Shown in pieces: positions 26,730 to 34,732 of a DNA stretch of 64,000 nt. Source of the stretch: Peteryoungia desertarenae. Lineage in GTDB: Bacteria; Pseudomonadota; Alphaproteobacteria; Rhizobiales; Rhizobiaceae. The position numbers were made by a program, and so were the translations under genes. The stretch spans positions 622,001-686,000 of the forward strand of contig NZ_CP058350.1 in assembly GCF_005860795.2 (NCBI RefSeq). Reading direction: 5' to 3'. The notes beneath the pieces were generated by a model. The model saw nothing but the letters and a program-made list of their open reading frames with translations. It was not told the origin of the DNA and ran no database searches. How positions within the stretch are numbered: the stretch's first letter is position 1; each line of letters begins with the position of its first letter.

Positions 26730-27802
26730 ATGCATCAGATGAAAGGCGACCACAAGCCGATCTGTTGAAACCGGATTTAGCCAGCCTGCGGCAGATGGGT
26801 CTGATTTATGTGACAGATACCATGCCGGGGATCACTCGGCGAAGATGCGGCAAGGGCTTTGCCTATCGTTGGCCAGATGGTGCCCGGCTCGATGATCATG
26901 CGACACTGGCCCGCATCCGCAATCTTGGCCTCCCGCCAGCCTATGAACAGGTCTGGATTTGTCTCGATCCGAAGGGGCATCTGCAAGCGACGGGTCTCGA
27001 CGCCAAAGGGCGCAAGCAATACCGCTATCATCCAGACTGGGCTGCCTGGAGAAGCCAGCAGAAGTTCGATCAACTGTTGCCCTTCGGCAGGAAACTGCCC
27101 GTCATCCGCCGCCATGTTCTTGAAGACCTCAAGGGGGACGGCGACCTTCAGACATTTCTCCTCGCGACACTCGTCATACTGCTTGATGTGACCCACATGC
27201 GGGTCGGAAACCGCAGCTATGCCGAGGAAAACAAGACTTTCGGGGCGACAACCCTGCTGAAACGCCACCTGCATTTCGACGAAGACGCGATCCGCATCAG
27301 CTTTACTGCAAAGGGAGGAAAGCGCGTTCGCCGCACATTGCGGCATCCGAGACTGCAACGCGTGCTGGAGGAGATTTCCGACCTGCCAGGCCGCGACCTG
27401 TTCTCGTGGAAGGACAGCGGAGGTACACTCCATCGCATCGATTCCGGTCGCCTGAACCAATACTTGTCGGAAACGAGCGGCAATCACGTCTCCGCCAAGA
27501 CCTTTCGCACATGGGGCGGCAGCGTCGCGGCCCTCGCCGCGGCGGGCAAAGCACTTCGCGCGGGCGAGAAGATTACCGTCAAGCTCATGTGCCAAGCCGC
27601 CGCCGAGACACTGCACAACACTCCGGCAATTTGCCGCAACAGCTATGTCCATCCTCATATCCTGAAGCTTGCTTCCGATGACGACGCAGCAGAACGTCTG
27701 GTCTTGGTGGATCAGCCAGATAAGATTAGTGGGCTCAGGAGAGACGAGGATCGATTAATGGCATTTCTGCAGCAGGCTTCTGTTCGAGATGAGCAGACAT
27801 GA
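26726..27802 (+). CDS. DNA topoisomerase IB
   Basis: Eukaryotic-type topoisomerase that relaxes supercoils through a 3'-phosphotyrosine. From the ATG at 26726 the 358-residue protein carries the catalytic tyrosine in NSYVHP (Y307), R159 in THMRVGNRSY, K197 in TAKGGKR, and R261 in KTFRTWGGS. The N-terminal region before residue ~90 has the GRRCGKGFAYRW stretch that binds DNA. It overlaps the sigma-factor stop by 4 bases (ATGA), so it is translated with it. Bacterial TopIB genes sit in stress regulons of several alphaproteobacteria. A terminator shared with DUF892 follows. Confidence 0.93.
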   Translation: MNASDERRPQADLLKPDLASLRQMGLIYVTDTMPGITRRRCGKGFAYRWPDGARLDDHATLARIRNLGLPPAYEQVWICLDPKGHLQATGLDAKGRKQYRYHPDWAAWRSQQKFDQLLPFGRKLPVIRRHVLEDLKGDGDLQTFLLATLVILLDVTHMRVGNRSYAEENKTFGATTLLKRHLHFDEDAIRISFTAKGGKRVRRTLRHPRLQRVLEEISDLPGRDLFSWKDSGGTLHRIDSGRLNQYLSETSGNHVSAKTFRTWGGSVAALAAAGKALRAGEKITVKLMCQAAAETLHNTPAICRNSYVHPHILKLASDDDAAERLVLVDQPDKISGLRRDEDRLMAFLQQASVRDEQT

Positions 27803-27805
27803 CAA

Positions 27806-27828
27806 AAGCCGGCTTGGGGAGCCGGCTT
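27806..27828 (-). terminator. rho-independent terminator of the DUF892 gene
   Basis: AAGCCGGCT (27806-27814) and AGCCGGCTT (27820-27828) form a perfect 9-bp stem. On the minus strand it is followed by TTTTG, 23 bases after the stop of the DUF892 gene; it may also stop topoisomerase transcription. Confidence 0.75.
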
Positions 27829-27850
27829 CAATCATCAGCGTGATGAATGA

Positions 27851-28351
27851 TCACGCAGCCTTTTTCTGGGCAGCTGTATTGACCGCCTTCTCGGCAAGCT
27901 TGGTCAGCGCTTCGTCCGTCCTGGATTCCTCATCCAGCGTCTGCTTGAGAAGTTTGGCAGCATCCTTGTAGCCCAGCTGTTCGGCCCAGGCATGAAGAGT
28001 ACCGTAGCGGCTGATTTCGTAGTGCTCGACCGCCTGAGCCGCTGCAAGCAGACCTGCGTCTAAGGCCGCGGTACCTTTGAACTCTTCAAGGATCTCTTCA
28101 CCCTCCGAGACAATGCCTTCGATGGCATCACAGGTCTTTGCCCGGGGGCGCTTTCCAATCATTTCAAATACCTGCTGGAGCCGCTCGATCTGGCCTTCCG
28201 TCTCGTCCCGGTGCTTTTCGAAGGCAGCCTTCAGCTTTTCGTCCTGTGCTCCACGGGCCATTTTCGGCAGTGTCTTCAGGATCTTACGCTCGGCGTAATA
28301 GATGTCCTTCAGCGTTTCGTGGAACAGGTCTTCAAGGGTTTTCTCAGCCAT
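27851..28351 (-). CDS. ferritin-like domain protein, DUF892/YciE-YciF family
   Basis: The 166-residue protein is a four-helix bundle of the YciF type: MAEKTLEDLFHETLKDIYYAERKILKTLPKMARGAQDEKLKAAFEKHRDETEGQIERLQQVFEMI... with acidic metal-ligand positions on the helices (E, H in KHRDETEGQ; EHYEISRYGTL). YciE/YciF proteins are expressed in general stress in enterobacteria, and their metal chemistry is unsettled. A candidate EcfG-type promoter is 40 bases upstream. Confidence 0.88.
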   Translation of the reverse strand: MAEKTLEDLFHETLKDIYYAERKILKTLPKMARGAQDEKLKAAFEKHRDETEGQIERLQQVFEMIGKRPRAKTCDAIEGIVSEGEEILEEFKGTAALDAGLLAAAQAVEHYEISRYGTLHAWAEQLGYKDAAKLLKQTLDEESRTDEALTKLAEKAVNTAAQKKAA

Positions 28352-28390
28352 GTGATTTATCTCCTATCGCTTAGAAACAAGCTCCCTAAC

Positions 28391-28416
28391 AACAGGAGAT
28401 CACCTCCAATTGTTCC
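28391..28416 (-). promoter_or_regulatory. candidate EcfG-type promoter of the DUF892 gene
   Basis: Minus strand GGAAC (28412-28416), 17 bases, TGTT (28391-28394). The -35 is exact, and the spacer is one longer with a -10 mismatch. Confidence 0.4.
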
Positions 28417-28461
28417 TGCCGAATGGAGTCAATCGTGGGCCGACGATGAGGGGCCTTTCAA

Positions 28462-28486
28462 GGAACGTTCGCCCCCAACGGACGTT
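28462..28486 (+). promoter_or_regulatory. EcfG-type promoter of the BON-domain gene
   Basis: GGAAC (28462-28466), 16 bases, CGTT (28483-28486); a full consensus match 51 bases before the ATG at 28537. Confidence 0.75.
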
Positions 28487-28536
28487 GGACACGGGACGCC
28501 GCGATACAGCGGCCCGGAACCAAGGAGGATCAAGAT

Positions 28537-29298
28537 ATGGTCAACCGAGACAGAGACAACTGGTATGCAAGCCGCGAAGCCCGCAACGTCCAGCGAAGAC
28601 CTGGTGGGTATAGTGGCGACGGTGACTACGGCCCCGGCGAAAGCGGCTTTGTCCGAGGCTACGAGCAACGCCGACCCGATGCCGACCGCTATGGCCCTGA
28701 TCGACAGATGGACTATGGAAATGAAGGTGGCTACGGCTCCTATGCCGGGTCGCGTTATCCCCGCATGGGCCGTGAGGACTGGACAACCGACGACCTCGGC
28801 TATTACGGCGACATGAGCGATCGGGGCTATGGCGACCGCACCCGTGGATATGCCCGCGGGGCGGGCAGCGGCTATTATCCATCCGATCATCCTTCCTATC
28901 GGGGCGGCTATGGTCGACGTCGAGGCGAGCCCGAGGAAGATCGCGGCTTTCTGGATCGGGCGAGCGACGAGGTGGCATCCTGGTTCGGCGATGACGAGGC
29001 GTCCAGGAGACGCGAACGTGACACCCATCGCGGCAAGGGACCCAAGGGCTACAAGCGTTCCGATTCCCGAATACAGGAGGACGCGAATGACCGTCTCGCC
29101 GATGACGGCTCAGTCGATGCCTCGGACATCGAGGTGAGCGTAAAGGATGGCGAAGTGACGCTCAGCGGCTTTGTCACAGACCGTTGGGAAAAGCGCCGTG
29201 CCGAAGATTGCGTGGACGAGGTCTCGGGCGTCAGTCACGTCCAGAATAACCTTCGCGTTCGCACCTCGGGCGAGGGCCAGACACAGACGTCGATCTAG
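28537..29298 (+). CDS. BON domain-containing protein with Gly/Tyr/Arg-rich N-terminus
   Basis: The 253-residue protein splits in two. Residues 1-~165 are a disordered-looking region rich in Gly, Tyr, Arg and Asp with repeated short motifs such as RGYGDR and YGRR. Residues ~175-250 form one BON domain (DASDIEVSVKDGEVTLSGFVTDRWEKRRAEDCVDEVSGVSHVQNNLRV), a fold linked to phospholipid or envelope binding in OsmY-type proteins. No signal peptide is visible, so location is uncertain. An exact EcfG-type promoter places it in the stress regulon. Its stop overlaps the convergent P-type ATPase stop. Confidence 0.82.
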   Translation: MVNRDRDNWYASREARNVQRRPGGYSGDGDYGPGESGFVRGYEQRRPDADRYGPDRQMDYGNEGGYGSYAGSRYPRMGREDWTTDDLGYYGDMSDRGYGDRTRGYARGAGSGYYPSDHPSYRGGYGRRRGEPEEDRGFLDRASDEVASWFGDDEASRRRERDTHRGKGPKGYKRSDSRIQEDANDRLADDGSVDASDIEVSVKDGEVTLSGFVTDRWEKRRAEDCVDEVSGVSHVQNNLRVRTSGEGQTQTSI

Positions 29299-31148
29299 CC
29301 AGTTGCCAGTTTTGGCGGTGTGAGGGCCCTTAGTGCATTGAGGATGACGGCGACATCGATCACCTCCTGCAAGACGGCCCCCTCCACCGGCAAAAGATAA
29401 CCGAAGGTCGCGGCCACCATTGCGACTGCGGACAGACAGAGGCCGGCGATGGCGCTTTGCAGTGCGATGCGCCGGCTTCTTTGCGCTATGGCAAGGGCGA
29501 CCGGGAGACGACCAAGATCATCGGTCAGCAACACGACATCCGCCGCTTCCGAGGAAGCCGCAGACCCCCGCGCACCCATGGCAACCCCGACATCGGCAAG
29601 GGCAAGTGCCGGCGCGTCATTAACGCCATCACCAACCATCATGACCGCGCCCTGACGACGTTCGGCCTCCACGAGACGGACCTTGTCTTCCGGCTTCAGT
29701 TCACCATGGGCTGCATCCACACCAAGGCTTGTCGCGGCTCGTTCGACAATTGACGTCTGATCACCAGATGCCAGCACCAGACGGGTAACACCTGCTGTGC
29801 GGAAGGCGGCCAGACTGTCCGCAGCATCTGCGCGGATGCGGTCAGACAATAAAATCCGGGCTGCAAGGATACCATCAATGGCAACATGAACGACTGCGAT
29901 ACCATCATCGAGCTTGAGCTTTGGCGGCAAAATGCCTGTAAACCGGGCGACATAACCGCGACCGCCGACGGCAATCCGGACCCCGTCGACCCTGCCGTGC
30001 AAACCCTCCCCTGGCGCTTCTTCAACCTCATCTGGGGAGGCGAGCTTCAAACCTCTCGAAGCGGCTGCCTCGATCAGTGCGGTTGCCATCACATGACCGG
30101 ATGCCTGATCGAGACCAGCCGCCAGAGATAGCACATGATCTGACGTGAAACCCGCTTCACAAATCACTTCCGTAACCTTCGGCTTACCACCGGTCAGGGT
30201 GCCGGTCTTGTCCATGACGGCAATCTTGACGGAGGCCAGCGCTTCAAGCGCACCACCGGACTTGATGAGAACGCCATTGGCAGCCGCCTTGGACATCCCG
30301 GAGATGAGCGCCACAGGCACGGCAAGGATCAGCGGACAGGGCGTCGCGACGACCAGAACCGCCAGAGCCCGGACTGGATCACCGCTCAGCCAATAAGCAA
30401 AACCCGCAAAGACGAGCGTGATGGCAAGGAAACTGAGCGCATAGCGATCTGCAAGGCGCACCATCGGCGCCCGGCTTTCCTGCGCTGCCTCGACCAGCCG
30501 AACGATGCCAGCATAGGTACTCTGCGCCGAGGGACGAAGAACGGAAAGGTCAAAGGGTGCAGAAACGACGGTTGCACCGCTTGGGACTTCGCCCCCGGCC
30601 CCGATCTCGACCGGCACGGCTTCCCCCGTGAGTGCGGAAAGATCGAGGATCGCGTTCCCCTTGGAGACCCTGCCGTCTACGGGAACCACTTCACCCTTGC
30701 GCAGCAGGATTCTGTTGCCGGGGACGAGATCTTCGATCGGAACTTCCATAAGACCTGACGGCTGATAGCGCATGGCAGTGCGGGCGACACGACCAAGCAG
30801 AGCGGTCATGTCGCGTCGCGCGCGTCCTTCGGCATAGTTTTCAAGCTGCTGCCCACCCGCATACATAACCGCAACAATGGCAGCAGCCAGCGTCTGGTCG
30901 AGGGCAAGCCCCACGCCGATGGACAGTGCCGCAATGAGATCGACACCAGCCCGGCCAGCAACCAGGGAACGGACAATCTGCAGACAGAGTGCCACAAGAA
31001 CGACCAGTGCACCGGCACGCCAGAGCGATTCGCCATGCAACGGCAGCTCGAACCAGTGCAGGAGACCGCCGCCGACAAGGCCGCAAATGGCGATGACGAC
31101 GAGAAGAAATGGCGCAGCTCGATCATAGGTCTTGGTAAAGGCGATCAT
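29295..31148 (-). CDS. heavy-metal-translocating P1B-type ATPase
   Basis: The 617-residue protein has the P1B-ATPase order: membrane helices 1-~110, A domain with TGEAVP (174-179), the metal-site motif TPC in ATPCPLILAVP (269-271), the phosphorylation motif DKTGTLTG (313-320), and the GDGVNDAPALA hinge near residue 510. The TPC triplet is the P1B-5-type site rather than the CPC of Cu/Zn/Cd pumps, but the C-terminus lacks the hemerythrin-like domain known for that group. No N-terminal heavy-metal domain is visible. The ATG at 31148 (MIAFTKTYD) is preferred over the longer frame. The cation is unproven. Confidence 0.87.
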   Translation of the reverse strand: MIAFTKTYDRAAPFLLVVIAICGLVGGGLLHWFELPLHGESLWRAGALVVLVALCLQIVRSLVAGRAGVDLIAALSIGVGLALDQTLAAAIVAVMYAGGQQLENYAEGRARRDMTALLGRVARTAMRYQPSGLMEVPIEDLVPGNRILLRKGEVVPVDGRVSKGNAILDLSALTGEAVPVEIGAGGEVPSGATVVSAPFDLSVLRPSAQSTYAGIVRLVEAAQESRAPMVRLADRYALSFLAITLVFAGFAYWLSGDPVRALAVLVVATPCPLILAVPVALISGMSKAAANGVLIKSGGALEALASVKIAVMDKTGTLTGGKPKVTEVICEAGFTSDHVLSLAAGLDQASGHVMATALIEAAASRGLKLASPDEVEEAPGEGLHGRVDGVRIAVGGRGYVARFTGILPPKLKLDDGIAVVHVAIDGILAARILLSDRIRADAADSLAAFRTAGVTRLVLASGDQTSIVERAATSLGVDAAHGELKPEDKVRLVEAERRQGAVMMVGDGVNDAPALALADVGVAMGARGSAASSEAADVVLLTDDLGRLPVALAIAQRSRRIALQSAIAGLCLSAVAMVAATFGYLLPVEGAVLQEVIDVAVILNALRALTPPKLATG

Positions 31149-31252
31149 GTTGACTCCGGTGCAGCTTACCGAACATACAGCACGGACCCTTGCTGGCATT
31201 CGCTTTCCCTTGTAGAGCCTTCTGATACTGAAGCAATTCGGACATAAGCCGC

Positions 31253-32446
31253 ATGACTGACACTGACAGGCGTCGCCGCATCACCCTCTTAGGTTCGACG
31301 GGATCGATCGGCGTCAACACGCTGGATGTCGTCCAACAGCTGGGTGGTCGCGAACGCTTCGAGATCATGGCCCTGACGGGAAATGGCAACATAGCGCTTC
31401 TGGCCGAACAGGCACGCGCATTCGGCGCGAAGCTTGCCGTGACAGCAGATGAACAACACTATCAGACACTGAAGGATGAACTGTCTGGTACGGGGATCGC
31501 CGTGGCAGCCGGCGCGTCAGGCCTCGATGAGGCCGCGAGCCTTGATGCCGGCTGGGTGATGGCGGCAATCGTTGGAACCGCAGGACTTGCCCCGACACTG
31601 ACGGCTGCAGCCCGAGGCGCCGATATAGCGCTCGCCAACAAGGAATGCCTCGTGTCCGCAGGTTCGCTCTTCGTCGAAGCTGTCCGGAAGGGCGGAGGGC
31701 GGCTGATCCCCGTCGACAGCGAACATTCGGCGATCTTCCAATGTCTCGAGGAGCCGCAACGGCATGCCCTTGAGCGCATCATTCTGACTGCCTCCGGAGG
31801 ACCGTTCAGAACCCATACACGCGAGCAGATGGAAAATGTGACGCTCGCCACCGCGCGCGCGCATCCCAACTGGTCAATGGGTTTGAAGATCTCTGTTGGC
31901 AGCGCATCTATGTTCAACAAGGCCCTGGAGATGATCGAGGCCAGGCACCTGTTCAACGTCCGACCGGATCAGATCGAGGTTGTGGTACATCCTCAGTCGA
32001 TCATCCATTCCATGGTCGGCTACGCCGATGGTTCGGTAATGGCCCAGCTGGGCGTCCCCGATATGCGCACGGCAATCGGCTATGCACTGACATACCCAAA
32101 ACGCCCTGCCCTGAATGTCGACCGGCTCGATTTTGCAAAGCTATCAAGACTGGATTTCGAAGCACCGGACGAAACCCGTTTTCCCGCATTGCGACTTGCC
32201 CGAACCGCATTGGAACGCGGCGGATTGCAGGGCGCAATTCTGAATGCAGCGGAGGAAACGGCGTTCGGCGCCTTTGTCGAGGAGAAGATCCGCTTCCTCG
32301 ATATGGCAGACGTGGTGGAACAGGTGATGGACGACATGGTGCAGTGTCCGCCTGGAAGCAGCATAGATGACGTTTTTGCCGCTGACGCAGAAGCGCGCGG
32401 TCGCGCGAAAGGCGTCATTGCCACCTATGCAAAGGCCGCCCAGTAG
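31253..32446 (+). CDS. dxr: 1-deoxy-D-xylulose-5-phosphate reductoisomerase
   Basis: NADPH-dependent rearrangement and reduction of DXP to MEP in the non-mevalonate isoprenoid pathway. The 397-residue protein has the N-terminal Rossmann motif LLGSTGSIGVNTLDV, then IALANKECLVSAG, the conserved EHSAIFQCLE, SASGGPFR-type TASGGPFRTH, and PNWSMGLKISVGSASMFNKALE with the metal-binding acidic/Ser residues. Length is standard. Divergent from the P1B-ATPase gene, and convergent with hemA. Confidence 0.97.
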   Translation: MTDTDRRRRITLLGSTGSIGVNTLDVVQQLGGRERFEIMALTGNGNIALLAEQARAFGAKLAVTADEQHYQTLKDELSGTGIAVAAGASGLDEAASLDAGWVMAAIVGTAGLAPTLTAAARGADIALANKECLVSAGSLFVEAVRKGGGRLIPVDSEHSAIFQCLEEPQRHALERIILTASGGPFRTHTREQMENVTLATARAHPNWSMGLKISVGSASMFNKALEMIEARHLFNVRPDQIEVVVHPQSIIHSMVGYADGSVMAQLGVPDMRTAIGYALTYPKRPALNVDRLDFAKLSRLDFEAPDETRFPALRLARTALERGGLQGAILNAAEETAFGAFVEEKIRFLDMADVVEQVMDDMVQCPPGSSIDDVFAADAEARGRAKGVIATYAKAAQ

Positions 32447-32486
32447 GAGGCCTGCATTCAATCAACACAGCAGATTTGCGGCTTGT

Positions 32487-33701
32487 TCAGGCCACCGCAC
32501 GCGCAAGCGCGCAACGCGACCAGAGCTGATGCAGCGAACCGACGAGATGTTCGAGATCGGCGTCCGAATGCAAGGGCGTTGGCGTAATGCGCAGGCGTTC
32601 GGTCTTTTTCGGGACCGTCGGGTAGTTGATCGGCTGCACATAGATGGAACAGTTGTCGAGCAGCAGGTCGGAGATCCACTTGCACTTGGCGGCGTCGCCG
32701 ACCATGACCGGCACGATATGGCTCGGGTTCGGCATATGCGGGATGCCGGCGGCGTCCAGCATGGAGCGCAGGCGACGCACACGTTCCTGATGGGCAAAGC
32801 GCTCGATCTGGCTGGTCTTCAGATGACGGATCGAAGCCAAGGCTCCAGCGGCCAGAGCCGGCGGCAGAGCCGTCGTGAAGATGAAGCCCGAGGCAAAGGA
32901 GCGGACGAAGTCGCAAAGGGCAGCAGAAGCGGCGATATAGCCACCCATCACGCCGAATGCCTTGCCAAGTGTGCCTTCGATAATCGTCAGGCGATCCATC
33001 AGGCCTTCGCGCTCGGCAATACCGCCACCATGGGCTCCATACATGCCGACGGCATGAACTTCGTCGAGATAAGTCATCGCGCCATATTTGTCGGCGAGAT
33101 CACAGATCTCCTTGATCGGCGCGATATCGCCATCCATCGAATAGACGGATTCGAACGCGATCATCTTCGGCGCCTTCGGATCGGCAGCAGCCAGCTTGGC
33201 CTCAAGGTCCTTCAGATCGTTATGCTTCCAGATGACACGCTCGGCCTTGGAATGGCGAATGCCTTCGATCATCGATGCATGGTTCAGGGCGTCTGAAAAG
33301 ATGATCAGGCCGGGGATCTTCGCACCGAGCGTGCCAAGCGTCGCCCAGTTGGAAATGTAACCTGAGGTGAAGATCAGCGCCGATTCCTTGCCATGCAGAT
33401 CGGCAAGCTCGCGCTCCAGCAGAACATGATAATGATTGGTGCCGGAAATGTTGCGGGTGCCACCGGCACCGGCGCCACAGTCATCGATCGCCTGTTTCAT
33501 GGCGTTGACGACAAGTTCGTTCTGACCCATTCCAAGATAGTCGTTCGAACACCAGACCGTCACGTCCTGAGTGCCGTTTTCCGTATAGCGGGTTGCTCGG
33601 GGAAAATTGCCACGCTGGCGTTCCAGATCGGCAAAGACACGGTAACGTCCTTCTTCGTGAAGTCCGTCCAATTCGCTCTTGAAAAACGCCTCGAAATCCA
33701 T
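32487..33701 (-). CDS. hemA: 5-aminolevulinate synthase
   Basis: Condenses glycine and succinyl-CoA to 5-aminolevulinate, the C4 route to heme used by alphaproteobacteria. The 404-residue PLP enzyme from ATG 33701 ([11 protein letters not shown]) shows [13 protein letters not shown], the [11 protein letters not shown] aspartate, and the PLP lysine in EGTLGKAFG (K247). The TTG at 33707 two codons upstream is an unlikely start. An FNR/FixK-type dyad at 33849 lies about 148 bases upstream, suggesting regulation by oxygen. Confidence 0.97.
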   Translation of the reverse strand: MDFEAFFKSELDGLHEEGRYRVFADLERQRGNFPRATRYTENGTQDVTVWCSNDYLGMGQNELVVNAMKQAIDDCGAGAGGTRNISGTNHYHVLLERELADLHGKESALIFTSGYISNWATLGTLGAKIPGLIIFSDALNHASMIEGIRHSKAERVIWKHNDLKDLEAKLAAADPKAPKMIAFESVYSMDGDIAPIKEICDLADKYGAMTYLDEVHAVGMYGAHGGGIAEREGLMDRLTIIEGTLGKAFGVMGGYIAASAALCDFVRSFASGFIFTTALPPALAAGALASIRHLKTSQIERFAHQERVRRLRSMLDAAGIPHMPNPSHIVPVMVGDAAKCKWISDLLLDNCSIYVQPINYPTVPKKTERLRITPTPLHSDADLEHLVGSLHQLWSRCALARAVA

Positions 33702-33848
33702 GCCCAAGCTCCAGTCTTTGACTTTCTTTTGAAAGCCAACGGCATCAGGGTCAACCCCCGTTTTGTAAATTCATTCTAAACTGCGACAAATGGCGCGCAA
33801 ATCAGAATTCTCGCAATCAATTGCTAATGAATTATGGTCCCTGCCAAC

Positions 33849-33862
33849 TTGATCTGCGTCAA
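33849..33862. promoter_or_regulatory. FNR/FixK-type operator upstream of hemA
   Basis: TTGATCTGCGTCAA (14 bases, perfect TTGAY-N4-RTCAA dyad) is the consensus anaerobox bound by FnrN/FixK proteins in rhizobia. A class II activator at this place would put the start site near 33814. Confidence 0.65.
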
Positions 33863-33872
33863 TTACGATAAA

Positions 33873-33896
33873 AAAGGACGACCGAAGCCGTCCTTT
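33873..33896 (-). terminator. rho-independent terminator of the molybdenum hydroxylase operon
   Basis: AAAGGACG (33873-33880) pairs with CGTCCTTT (33889-33896). On the minus strand TTTTTT follows the stem, 24 bases past the coxM-type stop. Confidence 0.7.
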
Positions 33897-33919
33897 GTTT
33901 TCTGGTGCACGACGAAAGC

Positions 33920-34720
33920 TCAGCTGGCCTGGACTGCGCGCTTTGCCATCACCTTTATGAGATTGGCGCGATACTCTGCCGTGCAGTGCATGTCGGCCAT
34001 CAGCGATGCAGTTTCAATCTCGACACCATCAACCGACTGCGGCGACCAGTTGGACGCAAGCGCCGCTTCCAGACCGCCATGGCGGAAAACGCCTTCCGAA
34101 CCGGCACCCGTCACCGCAACTCGAACTTCGCCACCCGATTGGGCCACGAAGACGCCGGTCATCGCATAGCGGGAAGCAGGGTTGGGGAACTTCGCATAAC
34201 CAGCCTTCTCAGGCGCCGTGAAGGTGACACCTGTGATGATCTCACCAGGCTCCAGTGCTGTCTCGAACAGGCCAACGAAGAAGTCGTCGGCTGCAATGCT
34301 GCGGTGATCGGTGACGATAGTCGCTCCCAGCCCCAGCATGGCGGCGGGATAATCTGCAGCCGGATCATCATTGGCCACCGAACCGCCGATCGTACCCATG
34401 TGCCGCACATGGGGATCCCCGATCAGCGAAGCGAGATGGCAAAGTGCCGGACAGACCGCCCGAAGCGCGGCAGACGAAGCAACGTCGGCATGGGTGACAC
34501 CGGCACCGATGGTCACGTTTCGACCATCCACGCTGATCCCCTTGAGTTCCGGCAGGTGCCGCAGGTCGATCAGATCGGACGGCTGGGCAAGCCGCTGCTT
34601 GAGGGCGGCGATCAGGGTCTGACCACCGGCGATGAACTGCCCGTCATCTGCTTCTTTCAGCAGGCTGACCGCCTCTGACAAGGAGGACGCACGCTGATAA
34701 CTCGTTGAATAAAGCTGCAT
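33920..34720 (-). CDS. molybdenum hydroxylase FAD-binding subunit (CoxM-like)
   Basis: The 266-residue medium subunit of a xanthine-dehydrogenase/CODH-family enzyme. FAD-binding signatures are visible: LKEADDGQFIAGGQTLIAALKQRLAQPS near the N-terminus and LASLIGDPHVRHMGTIGGSVANDDPAADYPAA (AxxxGTxxG) in the middle. The C-terminal half (~165-265) is the CO_deh_flav_C domain. It transfers electrons from the [2Fe-2S] centres of the small subunit to FAD. The operon order is small-large-medium (S-L-M), as in the form II enzymes. Stop is followed by a terminator at 33873. Confidence 0.85.
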   Translation of the reverse strand: MQLYSTSYQRASSLSEAVSLLKEADDGQFIAGGQTLIAALKQRLAQPSDLIDLRHLPELKGISVDGRNVTIGAGVTHADVASSAALRAVCPALCHLASLIGDPHVRHMGTIGGSVANDDPAADYPAAMLGLGATIVTDHRSIAADDFFVGLFETALEPGEIITGVTFTAPEKAGYAKFPNPASRYAMTGVFVAQSGGEVRVAVTGAGSEGVFRHGGLEAALASNWSPQSVDGVEIETASLMADMHCTAEYRANLIKVMAKRAVQAS

Positions 34721-34732
34721 GATCTTCCTCCC

